Shown here: positions 34,675 through 43,672 of the stretch, piece by piece | Numbering within the stretch: the first letter of the stretch is position 1 | How the letters are laid out: every line of letters starts with the position of its first letter | Program-made: the position numbers and the translations under genes | Source: Parapedobacter pyrenivorans | GTDB taxonomy: Bacteria; Bacteroidota; Bacteroidia; Sphingobacteriales; Sphingobacteriaceae | NCBI RefSeq assembly: GCF_014636865.1 | Contig: NZ_BMER01000007.1 | Coordinates: 68,921-132,920, forward strand | Length of the DNA: 64,000 nt | Direction: 5' to 3' | The notes under the pieces: generated by a model | What the model saw: the letters and a program-made list of their open reading frames with translations, nothing else | The model's database searches: none | What the model was told of the DNA's origin: nothing

Positions 34675-35787
34675 TCAACTAGCCGCTGAATTTGCTTTAA
34701 TGTATTCTTTAGGCGTGAGGTTGGTTGCTTTTTTAAAAGTGGTATAAAATGTCGTTTTGGAGTTGAAGCCAGCTCTGATCGCAACACCGAGCATATCTAA
34801 ATGCTTGGTGTCTTCCGATAATAGTAGTGATTTTGCTTCCTCAGTTCGCAACTCATTGACAAACTGATAAAAATTCTTACCAAGTCCGTTATTAAGGACG
34901 TAGGATAGTTCATGTGTGCTGATGCCAATTTTAGCTGAAAGTACCGAAAGTGTCAGGCTCGGGTCGAGATATAGTTTCTCGCCGACGGTTTTACGCATGA
35001 CGATATCATTGAGTTCTTCAACTTGTTCAACAGTAAGCCGTTCATTCATTGCTTTTTTGGGCGCTGTTTCGTCTTTTTCTGCCGGTCGATAAGGTTCGAT
35101 TGCATAAATTGATTTTTGAGTAAGTGTTGAATAAGCCAAAAGGATGATCCCCAAAAAATATAGGATGGGGGAATAATAAGTTACGTGGATGTTGGATATA
35201 CTCAGTATACGGATGAGTATCAAGAACAACACGGAAACCAATAAATACCTTAGCCATTCCAGATCTATTTTTTCGGTAAATGAAGCCACCATTTTTAGGT
35301 TTTTCTGGTGACGACGGAGCAGCGTGAAACAAACGATCCAATAATAGACCGTCTGGCCAAAGAAAAAATACCGGACGAGAAACCGTATCCAGGGGGGCAA
35401 CACGGGCAGATGGTTTTGTTCATTAAAGAGATCCGGCATCAAATAGACCAGCGAAAATACAAGGAAAAGCAGGAAAGGCACGAAATGAAGAAACCAATCC
35501 TTTTTGGGTAATGAAGGCGATGCGTAATGGCTGACCGCCATATAAAGGCAGGGGAGCATCGCCCATCGTGGCAGTTCAAGCAGATGGATCAGGAAACCTC
35601 CGCCAATTTCAAATCCTTCCAAGAAAAGTTGAGTAAAAGTGCACGCGAGGATACAATAGAATGCCGCAAGCCATCGGTTGGCTTGTGTATTCACTTTATC
35701 AAACCCGATAAAAAGCAGGGAACCCAATAGCCATACCGCTCCGCCTGAAAAGGCATAGAAAGCAGCTAAGGTATTTGTTTCAGACAT
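34675..35787 (-). CDS. AraC-family regulator with N-terminal membrane domain
   Basis: A 370-residue protein: about seven membrane segments over residues 10-235, a linker and a C-terminal AraC-type HTH pair (about 262-365) with L-S-V-L-S-A-K-I-G-I-S and A-G-F-N-S-K-T-T-F-Y-T-T-F-K-K-A-T. It has the same layout as the protein at 13309 but is only distantly related. It lies 54 bp downstream of the serine hydrolase and upstream of two secreted-protein genes, and probably regulates this cluster in answer to an envelope signal. Confidence 0.85.
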   Translation of the reverse strand: MSETNTLAAFYAFSGGAVWLLGSLLFIGFDKVNTQANRWLAAFYCILACTFTQLFLEGFEIGGGFLIHLLELPRWAMLPCLYMAVSHYASPSLPKKDWFLHFVPFLLFLVFSLVYLMPDLFNEQNHLPVLPPWIRFLVRYFFFGQTVYYWIVCFTLLRRHQKNLKMVASFTEKIDLEWLRYLLVSVLFLILIRILSISNIHVTYYSPILYFLGIILLAYSTLTQKSIYAIEPYRPAEKDETAPKKAMNERLTVEQVEELNDIVMRKTVGEKLYLDPSLTLSVLSAKIGISTHELSYVLNNGLGKNFYQFVNELRTEEAKSLLLSEDTKHLDMLGVAIRAGFNSKTTFYTTFKKATNLTPKEYIKANSAAS

Positions 35788-35841
35788 CAGATATTTCGGA
35801 TTGTGCCCGTAAATTTATGGTATTTGAGTGAAAATTGTAAA

Positions 35842-37734
35842 TTACATATGCCAGATAGGAATCCCGATCCAACCGTGTATTGAAAATAACACCACCAGAT
35901 AAAACAAGAATATCATATTGAAAGCCAAGGGGAATTTTATCCATTTTTCACTTATCTGCCGCCAGCGTTTGTACAATAAATAGGCTCCGATCACCACGCT
36001 GATTCCGAAAAAAAGCATGCCTGCAAAAATGGAAAAACTTGTCGTGTTCAGCGTAATAAATAGTTCCTTGTTCACGGCATCCGTCAGTCCCATTTTGCGA
36101 TAGGCGAGCAAGAAACATATTGTTCCGATGGCTGGCAAGCCCGTGATGCTGAGATCAATTGCTTTCATTTTTCTGAACAAGACTAACGGAATCCCTACGA
36201 TTGTGCAGATAACCGACAGCAGTGCGGCGAGCAGCCCAAGATAAATAAGTGTTTTTTGGAATAAGATCGGTCCATAAGCCGTTTTGCTATAAAACCCATT
36301 TCCATAGCCTTGAAAGAAAGGACGCCCGTCATTATTCTGACCAATAATATATGAAGGTATTATATTTCCCTTCAATCTAAAAATACCATTTCCTGTGTGA
36401 ATTAAGGAATCGATCTGTCCGTTTCCTTTATCAACGACCAGTTTGTCGGCATCAATAGACAAAAGATTGATTCCGCTGAATATTCGCTTGAAAAATTCCC
36501 ATCGTTCATTCTTGGGATTCATAAATTGGTAATACCCCAGCATTGGTTCTATTTTTGACCGATCTATCGTTACACTATTCATCGTTGGGTATTTGATATC
36601 CTTGGTTAAAAGATCTTCGATAAGTTGGGATACAGGCCAAAGGTTTGTGTTGCAATTGGTGGAAATGGCATATGCCAAACCAGCCTCCCGGTTAAAAAAC
36701 AGCCAAGAGCTAAAGCCCTCACCTTTGCCATTATGCCCTCTAAACGTTACTTTTTTGTTGTTCGGAAACAAATCGTTGCCCAACGCATATCCCGTTTGTA
36801 GTCCGCTCTGGCTAGCTAATGTGCTGTGAACTTTTTCCATCTCCAACATATCATTTCCAGCAAGTAGATCAACGTTGGTGTTTTTGTCAACATTTAGGAG
36901 GTAATGCATAAATTTCGCCATATCAGTCGCATTCGACACCAACGCGCTCGAGGCTCCGTTGCTACCTGGCCCATACAGCGGCAGCAGAGCCAATTGCTCG
37001 CCGTTAAAGTTATAACCTTTAGCATACGACGGCAGTCTTTCGCCACTTAGATCGAATAGCGTGCTATCCATACCCAGTGGTTTAAGCAGAACTTGATCAA
37101 TATAGTTGTCCCAAGGGATGCCCGATACTTTCTCAATTACATATCCTAAAACATTATATCCCGGATTTGAATAGGACATCATTTCACCGGGTTTCCAACG
37201 GGAATTCAGGGAGCTCGCTACAGCTTTTACTCCGTCTATCCCTGTTAACGGCTTTCCGGTAGTGTTTACCATCTTGTTCAACTGAATATCCTCGAACCCT
37301 GCCGTGTGTTCTAATAAATGAACAAGCCTGACCGGATGCGTAGACTCCCACCTGTTCGTGTAGGGAATTTCTGGTGCGATCGCTTGCAATCGATCGTTGA
37401 GCTTCAATTTACCTTCGGCTATTAATTTCTGGATACCCATTGCCACAAAAAATTTTGTGACGGATGCTAAGTGAAATTGCGTTGTGCTGTCAACAGGTAT
37501 TTTTTGTTCCAGATCGGCATATCCCAATCCTCCCGAAAACAAAATACTGTCCTTCTTTACGATGGAAATCATCAATCCCGGTAGGTGTTCCTTTTGCAAA
37601 ACCGTGTCAATTTTTTTGAGCAATTGACCGATTTCAGCTATTGGAGAATCATCATGTTGCAGCTGGGCGTTTGTCGTATTGCATAATAATGCCGTGAAAA
37701 ATAGGATTAAAAATGATGTGATATGCTTGTTCAT
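35842..37734 (-). CDS. Serine hydrolase (class C beta-lactamase / PBP4 fold) with membrane tail
   Basis: A 630-residue exported enzyme. Signal peptide 1-23, then a beta-lactamase-fold domain (about 30-385) with catalytic S91-V-T-K94, Y188-S-N190 and a late H-N-G motif near 330. A linker domain (about 390-490) precedes four to five membrane helices (about 490-625). Such proteins hydrolyse D-amino-acid peptides, esters or beta-lactams; the membrane tail would hold it facing the periplasm. It heads a minus-strand cluster with an AraC sensor. True lactamase activity is not implied. Confidence 0.85.
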   Translation of the reverse strand: MNKHITSFLILFFTALLCNTTNAQLQHDDSPIAEIGQLLKKIDTVLQKEHLPGLMISIVKKDSILFSGGLGYADLEQKIPVDSTTQFHLASVTKFFVAMGIQKLIAEGKLKLNDRLQAIAPEIPYTNRWESTHPVRLVHLLEHTAGFEDIQLNKMVNTTGKPLTGIDGVKAVASSLNSRWKPGEMMSYSNPGYNVLGYVIEKVSGIPWDNYIDQVLLKPLGMDSTLFDLSGERLPSYAKGYNFNGEQLALLPLYGPGSNGASSALVSNATDMAKFMHYLLNVDKNTNVDLLAGNDMLEMEKVHSTLASQSGLQTGYALGNDLFPNNKKVTFRGHNGKGEGFSSWLFFNREAGLAYAISTNCNTNLWPVSQLIEDLLTKDIKYPTMNSVTIDRSKIEPMLGYYQFMNPKNERWEFFKRIFSGINLLSIDADKLVVDKGNGQIDSLIHTGNGIFRLKGNIIPSYIIGQNNDGRPFFQGYGNGFYSKTAYGPILFQKTLIYLGLLAALLSVICTIVGIPLVLFRKMKAIDLSITGLPAIGTICFLLAYRKMGLTDAVNKELFITLNTTSFSIFAGMLFFGISVVIGAYLLYKRWRQISEKWIKFPLAFNMIFLFYLVVLFSIHGWIGIPIWHM

Positions 37735-37888
37735 TGCCGTTATTTTTTGTTAAAGTAAATATCTCTCGTCCTACTTTGGTTCGCTGTTATCCAACCGAAC
37801 TAGAAATGCAACGGGTCAATGGAGCCCCCATATACTTTTCCTCCGATACTTCTTTATGCTATTCTTATTAATAATATGGAAATAAAAC

Positions 37889-37942
37889 GGGATTTATTCG
37901 GGGTTTGTTCGGAGTTTATTCGGATTTATCCGAATAAATTCC
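37889..37942. repeat. 11-bp phased repeats ending in a hairpin
   Basis: Units at 37889 (GGGATTTATTC), 37900 (GGGGTTTGTTC), 37911 (GGAGTTTATTC) and a partial one at 37922. The last part forms an inverted repeat with 15-bp arms, 37911-37925 and 37928-37942, one mismatch. The 11-bp period is one helical turn. It sits about 45 bp upstream of the -7 element of the DUF6266 gene. Confidence 0.8.
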
Positions 37943-37985
37943 GAATAATTTCAGTATAATTTTATAATTAATTTAAAAGAATAAG

Positions 37986-37993
37986 TAACTTTG
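37986..37993 (+). promoter_or_regulatory. -7 element TAACTTTG before the DUF6266 gene
   Basis: Exact TAnnTTTG match 34 bp upstream of ATG 38028; no good -33 element, which may mean that an activator is needed. Confidence 0.55.
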
Positions 37994-38027
37994 GATTAAC
38001 GGAATTATAAACCAAAAGTAAATCACG

Positions 38028-38690
38028 ATGGGAAAGTTGATGGATGGTATCCATGGCCATGTGCAGGGACAGGTAGGGGGTGTTGTTTTTTATACCGCTA
38101 ACGGACAGAATATTGCACGTTCATTACCGCGCACCCCGCGGAAAAAGCGCAAACCAACGGCGCTGCAAGCATTACAACGGGAAAGGTTCAAGGTCGTGCA
38201 GGAATGGCTGAGGCCATTGCTCAGAGTGGTGAAGGTTGGATTCGGCAAGTACGCGCCGCCGCAAACGGGGCACAATGCAGCGATGTCATACAACCTTACC
38301 CACGCCGTAGTCTACAACGAAGAGGAATCGCGTTACGAAATCAATCCCGCGGCATTTGCTTTCAGCGGAGGCCCGCTCCCCGCGCCTATGGAAGCTATCG
38401 CTACACAGAATGGGAATCAGGTGCACTTTTCATGGAAGAATCCCGGCGGCCGGGACATCCGGTATACTACCCGGACAATGCTGGTATTGTACAAGTTGGG
38501 CGGCAACTTCTGCCATTACAAAACTTATGGGCATACAGCCGGTCGGGGCGAGGATTTCCTGAATGTCAAAGGGTATTACCTGCCGGGGGATACTTGTCAC
38601 GCCTACATGGCTTTTATCGATGAAGAAACCGGAGCGGTATCGGATAGCGTCTACGCCGGTAGAATCCTCTTGGGGAATTTTGAAAGCTGA
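38028..38690 (+). CDS. DUF6266-family protein
   Basis: A 220-residue protein with no signal peptide. The start M-G-K-L-M-D-G-I-H-G-H-V-Q-G-Q-V-G-G-V-V-F and the following basic P-R-K-K-R-K-P-T-A-L-Q-A-L-Q-R segment are the hallmark of DUF6266, a family I know mainly from Sphingobacteriaceae, often in several copies. Residues about 115-215 look like an Ig/fibronectin-type beta sandwich (V-H-F-S-W-K-N-P). Function unknown. It is a single-gene unit preceded by phased repeats. Confidence 0.75.
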   Translation: MGKLMDGIHGHVQGQVGGVVFYTANGQNIARSLPRTPRKKRKPTALQALQRERFKVVQEWLRPLLRVVKVGFGKYAPPQTGHNAAMSYNLTHAVVYNEEESRYEINPAAFAFSGGPLPAPMEAIATQNGNQVHFSWKNPGGRDIRYTTRTMLVLYKLGGNFCHYKTYGHTAGRGEDFLNVKGYYLPGDTCHAYMAFIDEETGAVSDSVYAGRILLGNFES

Positions 38691-38710
38691 TTAGCGATTT
38701 ACGGGCTCGG

Positions 38711-38742
38711 CTTGTATAAGAAAAGCGAGTTTACTAGGTTTG
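38711..38742 (+). promoter_or_regulatory. Promoter of the LytTR two-component genes
   Basis: CTTG (38711-38714) and TAGGTTTG (38735-38742), 20-bp spacing; leader of about 20 nt before ATG 38771. Confidence 0.65.
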
Positions 38743-38770
38743 TAGGATAATAAGTAACCGTATTCACCAG

Positions 38771-39796
38771 ATGCGCGTTCCATTATCATACATTGTGATT
38801 TTCTTCCACGTTGCGGTGTGGGCGGTTGTCTTACTATTCCCCTTCTTGATATCAGATGCCGGTACGGACTATGCGATAGGAGTTGTCCCCGGTATTTTTT
38901 TTACCATGGCCGGTATTATCCATTGTTTGCTGTTCTACACCAATGCGTATTACCTCTTTCCGCGGTTCTTCAATAGGCATAGCTGGTGGTTGTACATTTT
39001 ATTGTCGATTGTACTGGTAGGCGTTTCGTTTTTGCTCAAGCACATTATCCTGTATCGGTGGTTTTCTGAGACACTGGTCAACCCAATTACCCATCGTATC
39101 GTCTTTGCACCCAGCTTTGTTTTTTTTGCCATCAGTATCGTTTATCGTAAGATATTGGATAATATCCATCGTGAGCGTTTACAGAAAGAGGAACGAGCAG
39201 AACGATTAGCTACCGAGCTGAAGTTCCTGCGTTCGCAGATCAATCCCCATTTTTTGTTCAATACGCTTACCAACCTGGTATCGCTGGCGCGGAAGGATTC
39301 CAATTTGCTTGAACCTGCATTGATCCAGCTTTCCGACTTGATGCGCTATATGCTGTACGATACGCAGGGTAAGCGCGTGCCATTGGCAAAAGAAGTCGCC
39401 TATCTGCGTGATTACATCGGATTGCAACGACTTCGTTTTGAAGAAGACATTAATATAACTACCACCATTGAATTGGCACCAGACACCGACCAGCATTGCC
39501 TTATCGAACCCATGCTGCTCATCCCTTTTGTCGAAAATGCATTCAAGCACGGTAGCAGTCATATAGACCAACCGGAAATTATTATCCAATTGACGGCGCA
39601 ACAGGGTCGACTTACGTTCCGTGTCAAAAACCGGATTGCGCCGCCCGCCGTGGGAACCAGTAAGGACAGTGACTCCGGAATTGGCCTTACAAATGTTAAA
39701 AAAAGGCTGGAGCTTTTGTACGGTAACGCATATCGACTCGATATCAACCAACAGGCGGGTTGGTATGAAGCGATCCTAAAACTCACCTTGTCATGA
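38771..39796 (+). CDS. LytS/YehU-type sensor histidine kinase
   Basis: A 341-residue membrane kinase: four membrane helices (about 6-135), a coiled segment, then the His_kinase domain with the phospho-acceptor in S-Q-I-N-P-H-F-L-F-N-T-L-T-N (about residue 160) and an HATPase part with P-F-V-E-N-A-F-K-H-G and G-I-G-L-T-N-V-K-K-R-L. It passes phosphate to the LytTR regulator whose ATG overlaps its stop by 4 bp. There is no extracellular sensor domain, so the signal is probably felt in the membrane. A TonB-receptor operon follows. Confidence 0.9.
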   Translation: MRVPLSYIVIFFHVAVWAVVLLFPFLISDAGTDYAIGVVPGIFFTMAGIIHCLLFYTNAYYLFPRFFNRHSWWLYILLSIVLVGVSFLLKHIILYRWFSETLVNPITHRIVFAPSFVFFAISIVYRKILDNIHRERLQKEERAERLATELKFLRSQINPHFLFNTLTNLVSLARKDSNLLEPALIQLSDLMRYMLYDTQGKRVPLAKEVAYLRDYIGLQRLRFEEDINITTTIELAPDTDQHCLIEPMLLIPFVENAFKHGSSHIDQPEIIIQLTAQQGRLTFRVKNRIAPPAVGTSKDSDSGIGLTNVKKRLELLYGNAYRLDINQQAGWYEAILKLTLS

Positions 39797-40509
39797 TGCG
39801 ATGTCTGGCAGTAGACGATGAGAAGCTAGTCCGCGAGCTTCTCGAGGATAATATCCGGAAGGTTCCGTACCTTCAATTAGTAGCCAGCTGCAAGCATGCG
39901 ATGGAAGCGATTGAGGTGCTTCAGCGAGAATCCGTCGACCTGATATTCCTCGATATCCAAATGCCGGGTCTTAGCGGTCTGCAGTTCCTTCGTTCACTTC
40001 CGCATCCTCCCCTGGTGATTTTGGTGACAGCCTACGAGCAGTACGCATTGGAAGGATTTGACTTGGATGTTGTGGATTATTTGTTGAAACCGTATGCTTT
40101 CGACCGGTTTCTCAAAGCCTGCAACCGGGCATTGGAACGCCGCCAGCTCCGGCAAGGCGATGTACATGCCCCTGCATCCGGTATGGATGACTTTTTCTTC
40201 GTCAACGTCGAGTATGTTCAGGTAAAAATCAACTTCATAGATATCCGTTACATTGAAGGGCTTAAAGACTACCTAAAGATCCATTTGATATCGAACAGTA
40301 AGCCTGTGCTCACGCGGATGACGATGAAATCAATGGAACAGCGTCTGGCAGGCGCGCCATTCGTCCGCATACACAAATCATTTTTGGTGTCCATTCCTCG
40401 TATCACCGCAGTCAAACGGGATACCATCTACCTCGGAGAGAAGGAACTCCCCATCGGCGATGCTTATCGGGAGCAGGTGGAGCGCATCGTCCGGCCATCC
40501 ACCGACTAA
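39793..40509 (+). CDS. LytTR-family response regulator
   Basis: A 238-residue regulator: receiver domain 1-120 with acidic pair D8-E10 region (A-V-D-D-E-K), phospho-acceptor in L-I-F-L-D-I-Q-M-P-G and K in L-L-K-P-Y; LytTR DNA-binding domain about 135-238 (D-I-R-Y-I-E-G-L-K-D-Y, then F-V-R-I-H-K-S-F-L-V). Translationally coupled to the kinase. The TonB-dependent receptor 113 bp downstream is the obvious target candidate. Confidence 0.92.
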   Translation: MMRCLAVDDEKLVRELLEDNIRKVPYLQLVASCKHAMEAIEVLQRESVDLIFLDIQMPGLSGLQFLRSLPHPPLVILVTAYEQYALEGFDLDVVDYLLKPYAFDRFLKACNRALERRQLRQGDVHAPASGMDDFFFVNVEYVQVKINFIDIRYIEGLKDYLKIHLISNSKPVLTRMTMKSMEQRLAGAPFVRIHKSFLVSIPRITAVKRDTIYLGEKELPIGDAYREQVERIVRPSTD

Positions 40510-40622
40510 GCGCATCTACACATTCCGTCCGTTTGTCGCGGTAATGTGCCCGTTGGTCTACACATCCATAATCGGAAGAATATCTGCTATAGTTTTGCTT
40601 CTGGATCAAACGGAACAACGCT

Positions 40623-42638
40623 ATGGAAACTCCAGGAATCACAGGCCTTTTGACAATCGCGATGCTGCTCCCGCTATCAAGCACCCAATGGGCGTTGAGC
40701 CAAGAGCGGCGCACGGACAGCCTCGTGAACAAAGCAGATACCATCACCAAAAGTACGAAGCCGCGGATATTGCAAGAGGTGCAAGTCAGTGCGGGCACCT
40801 TTGAGGCAAGTGACAAAGCGAAGGGCGCCTCCCTCACCCCGATTGATGCGGTGACCGTTGCCGGCAGCAATAATGACTTGGCGCAAGCGCTCCGCGCATT
40901 GCCGGGCGCACAGCAGATCGGCGAACGTGAAGGGCTTTTTGTGCGTGGTGGTTCGGGTGAAGAGGCCAAGCAGTTTATCGACGGTATTTTGGTGAAGAAT
41001 CCCAATTTCCCAGCTGTACCGGGCATCCCTCAATATTCCCGTATCGATCCGTTCCTATTCAAAGGCATCCTATTCAGCACCGGGGGCTACTCCGCCTTGT
41101 ACGGCCAGGCGATGAGCAGCGCCCTGATTTTGGAGAGCATTGACATTCCCGAAGAGACCGAAGCTAGCTTCAGCCTGTTTCCGGCGAATACCGGGCTAGG
41201 GTTCCAGCGGAGTGCTGATGACGGCAACAGCGGCTATGGCATCAACTTAGCGTACAGCAATCACCGGTTCTATAACGCCGTCATTCCTCAAGCTCCTGAA
41301 TATTTCGCCGGCCCCAGCTATTTGCAGGGGACTGCTCATTTCCGGGTCAAAACGGGCGACCGGGGAATCCTGAAGTTCTATACCAACTGGAACGGTAGCG
41401 AAGTGGGCCTCACTCAGCCGGATGTCAACAATCCTGACCACCGCTCCGCATACTCCGTGCGTGGACGGAATACGTACAACAACCTGAGTATAGTCCGCTA
41501 TTTTGGTAATAACTGGAAAATGGATGCCAGCGGCGGATACAGCTTCCTCCGTACGGTTATTCATTCGGATGATAACGGGCATTCTGATAGGGATGAACAC
41601 TTTGCGCAGCTGCGCACTGTTTTCGCCAAAGGCTTTGCCCGTAACCAGGCCATCCGTTTCGGTGCGGAACATTTTTTTACCCGCGAAGCGGGGACGTGGG
41701 AAGACCGTTCTGTACGTTTTACGGACCAGCTTACAGCGGCATTTGCCGAAGGTGACATTTACCTTACCCCGCAGATGGCGGCCAAAATCGGCGGGCGTGT
41801 CGAACACTCGTCGGCATTGCAACGTTGGGCATTCGCCCCCCGCGCCAGCCTCGGTTACCGATTGGACGCGGACAACCAGCTGAATGCTGCATATGGTATC
41901 TTTTATCAAACACCATCGTCGATTTATTTATATGATCATCCCGAGCTGGGGTTTTCGCGGGCTACGCATTATATCGTCAATTATACTTACAAGGCCCGCA
42001 ACCGATTTTTCAGGGCAGAAGCGTATTACAAGCGCTATCGCGGATTGTTACGGACCGAACCCGAACTAGCTACCTCTGGGGTGGGTGATGCCAAGGGGCT
42101 CGAATTCTTTTTCCGCGACAAGCGTACGTTTACCAACCTGGATTACTGGGTTTCCTATACCTTTATCGATACCAAACGGCAGTTTCTGGATTACCCCGAA
42201 CTACTGAAGCCGACCTTTGCAGCGCCGCATACGGGTACGCTGGCGGTGAAGAAGTTTTTCCCCGGCCTTTCCACCAATATCAATGTATCCTATGCATTCG
42301 CTTCAGGGAGGCCGTACTACGACATTGCGTCGTTTTCCGGGTCGGAAGGGCCAACGATTAGGCACGCTGGCACGACGCGACCGTACAGCGTGGTGAACTT
42401 GCACATTGCCTACCTCACCAGTTTCTTCAAGCTTTCGAAGCTGAAAAGCTTTTCAGGAATCGGTATGGGCGTGAACAACCTGCTGGGTACCAAACAGGTA
42501 TTCGGCTATAGCTATAGTGCTGACGGCCGACACCGGCAGGCCATTAGCCTTCCTGCACCGCGTTATTATTACATCGGCGTGTTCATGAGCTGGGGGGTAG
42601 ATCGTCGGAACGACTTCATGGATAACCAACTTCTTTAA
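40623..42638 (+). CDS. TonB-dependent outer-membrane receptor
   Basis: A 671-residue protein with a plug (about 50-175; A-L-P-G-A-Q-Q, then F-V-R-G-G-S-G-E-E-A, then F-I-D-G) and a 22-strand barrel ending in an aromatic-rich strand. The N-terminal region 1-25 is a signal peptide of modest quality. Unlike SusC-type transporters it lacks the carboxypeptidase-like N-terminal domain and has no SusD partner, and it is short. It takes up a siderophore, metal or small compound using TonB energy. The LytTR pair upstream and the next two genes downstream form one candidate unit. Confidence 0.9.
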   Translation: METPGITGLLTIAMLLPLSSTQWALSQERRTDSLVNKADTITKSTKPRILQEVQVSAGTFEASDKAKGASLTPIDAVTVAGSNNDLAQALRALPGAQQIGEREGLFVRGGSGEEAKQFIDGILVKNPNFPAVPGIPQYSRIDPFLFKGILFSTGGYSALYGQAMSSALILESIDIPEETEASFSLFPANTGLGFQRSADDGNSGYGINLAYSNHRFYNAVIPQAPEYFAGPSYLQGTAHFRVKTGDRGILKFYTNWNGSEVGLTQPDVNNPDHRSAYSVRGRNTYNNLSIVRYFGNNWKMDASGGYSFLRTVIHSDDNGHSDRDEHFAQLRTVFAKGFARNQAIRFGAEHFFTREAGTWEDRSVRFTDQLTAAFAEGDIYLTPQMAAKIGGRVEHSSALQRWAFAPRASLGYRLDADNQLNAAYGIFYQTPSSIYLYDHPELGFSRATHYIVNYTYKARNRFFRAEAYYKRYRGLLRTEPELATSGVGDAKGLEFFFRDKRTFTNLDYWVSYTFIDTKRQFLDYPELLKPTFAAPHTGTLAVKKFFPGLSTNINVSYAFASGRPYYDIASFSGSEGPTIRHAGTTRPYSVVNLHIAYLTSFFKLSKLKSFSGIGMGVNNLLGTKQVFGYSYSADGRHRQAISLPAPRYYYIGVFMSWGVDRRNDFMDNQLL

Positions 42639-42666
42639 TTCTATCATACACAAAATTACAAAAGCA

Positions 42667-43308
42667 ATGAAAAAAGTAATGATCATGCTTGTGGCGCTGA
42701 TTCCAGTCGGCGGCTTCGCCCAACAGCAGGGCGACCCAAGCGCACTCGAACAATTGGTGGCCAAATTGGATAACGCAACCACCGTGGCAGACTACGAAGC
42801 ACTGGAAACCCAGTTCGTGACGCTTTCAGCAGCCGATGAACAATGGTTGCCACCTTATTACGCGGCATTGTGCGATGCCAATATCGGCTTCCTGTTGGAA
42901 AAGGAAGGTGAGCGGATTGAACCCTATAGTGACCGTGGCCTTGAACAATTGAAGGAGGCCCGATCGCGGATCGACACAGCGACGCAACAGAAAGAGCTGG
43001 CCGAGGTATATGTCGTTGCCAGCCTGCTGTACCGTACCAAGGTGTTCGTCAATCCGATGACCATGGGGCGTAAATACGGGCCGACAGCAGGGAAGTACCT
43101 CCAACTGGCATTGCAGCTTGATGCTGGTAATCCCCGAGCCATTTACGTAGATGCGTGGAATAAATACTATACACCGAAAGCGTGGGGAGGCGACAGGAAA
43201 TTGGCGAAGGAGCTCGCCCAAAAGAGTTTGGCACTGTTGGCCAAGGAGCAGCAGGGCGTTCAGCCACATTGGGGAGTTCGCGAGAATACAGCATTATTAA
43301 ACGATTAA
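42667..43308 (+). CDS. Exported helical (TPR-like) protein
   Basis: A 213-residue protein with signal peptide 1-19 (G-G-F-A-Q). The mature part is all-helical, with repeated A/L-rich helix pairs (for example Y-L-Q-L-A-L-Q-L-D-A-G-N-P-R-A near 145-160) typical of TPR folds, plus conserved-looking W residues. It follows the TonB receptor by 28 bp and precedes a small membrane gene by 20 bp. A role as a periplasmic partner of the receptor is inferred from position alone; I cannot name the family. Confidence 0.65.
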   Translation: MKKVMIMLVALIPVGGFAQQQGDPSALEQLVAKLDNATTVADYEALETQFVTLSAADEQWLPPYYAALCDANIGFLLEKEGERIEPYSDRGLEQLKEARSRIDTATQQKELAEVYVVASLLYRTKVFVNPMTMGRKYGPTAGKYLQLALQLDAGNPRAIYVDAWNKYYTPKAWGGDRKLAKELAQKSLALLAKEQQGVQPHWGVRENTALLND

Positions 43309-43328
43309 TCACATTAAAAAGTACAGCT

Positions 43329-43571
43329 ATGTTTTTTCCATTCATCATCGTCGTGCGACTGCTATTTGCAGCCTGCATGGTTTTCATCATTGGTTATATT
43401 TTTGGCGGGTTTTCGAAAAAAAGATCATTGACCCGGCTGACAAAAATTGCAACGATATTGATTATCCTCGTGTTTATTGCCACAAATATCTTTTTTATGC
43501 GGCAAGCGTTCCACCGGGCAAATGGCAGTCACTTTAGTGGCACGTGTGTCGAACAGTCACATACACCCTGA
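43329..43571 (+). CDS. Small two-helix membrane protein
   Basis: An 80-residue inner-membrane protein with two hydrophobic helices (about 4-26 and 39-58) joined by a short basic loop (S-K-K-R-S-L-T-R) that should face the cytoplasm, so both ends lie outside. The C-terminus is polar with one Cys. It is the last gene of the apparent TonB-receptor group. No family recognised. Confidence 0.55.
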   Translation: MFFPFIIVVRLLFAACMVFIIGYIFGGFSKKRSLTRLTKIATILIILVFIATNIFFMRQAFHRANGSHFSGTCVEQSHTP

Positions 43572-43672
43572 TCCAATGATCGAGCAGCCGCATCCGGCGG
43601 CTGCTATTATAATCAACCGCCAAACAAATCAGTGGTTTGCAGTGTTTTTATTCGAGAACATCAGTTATTGCC

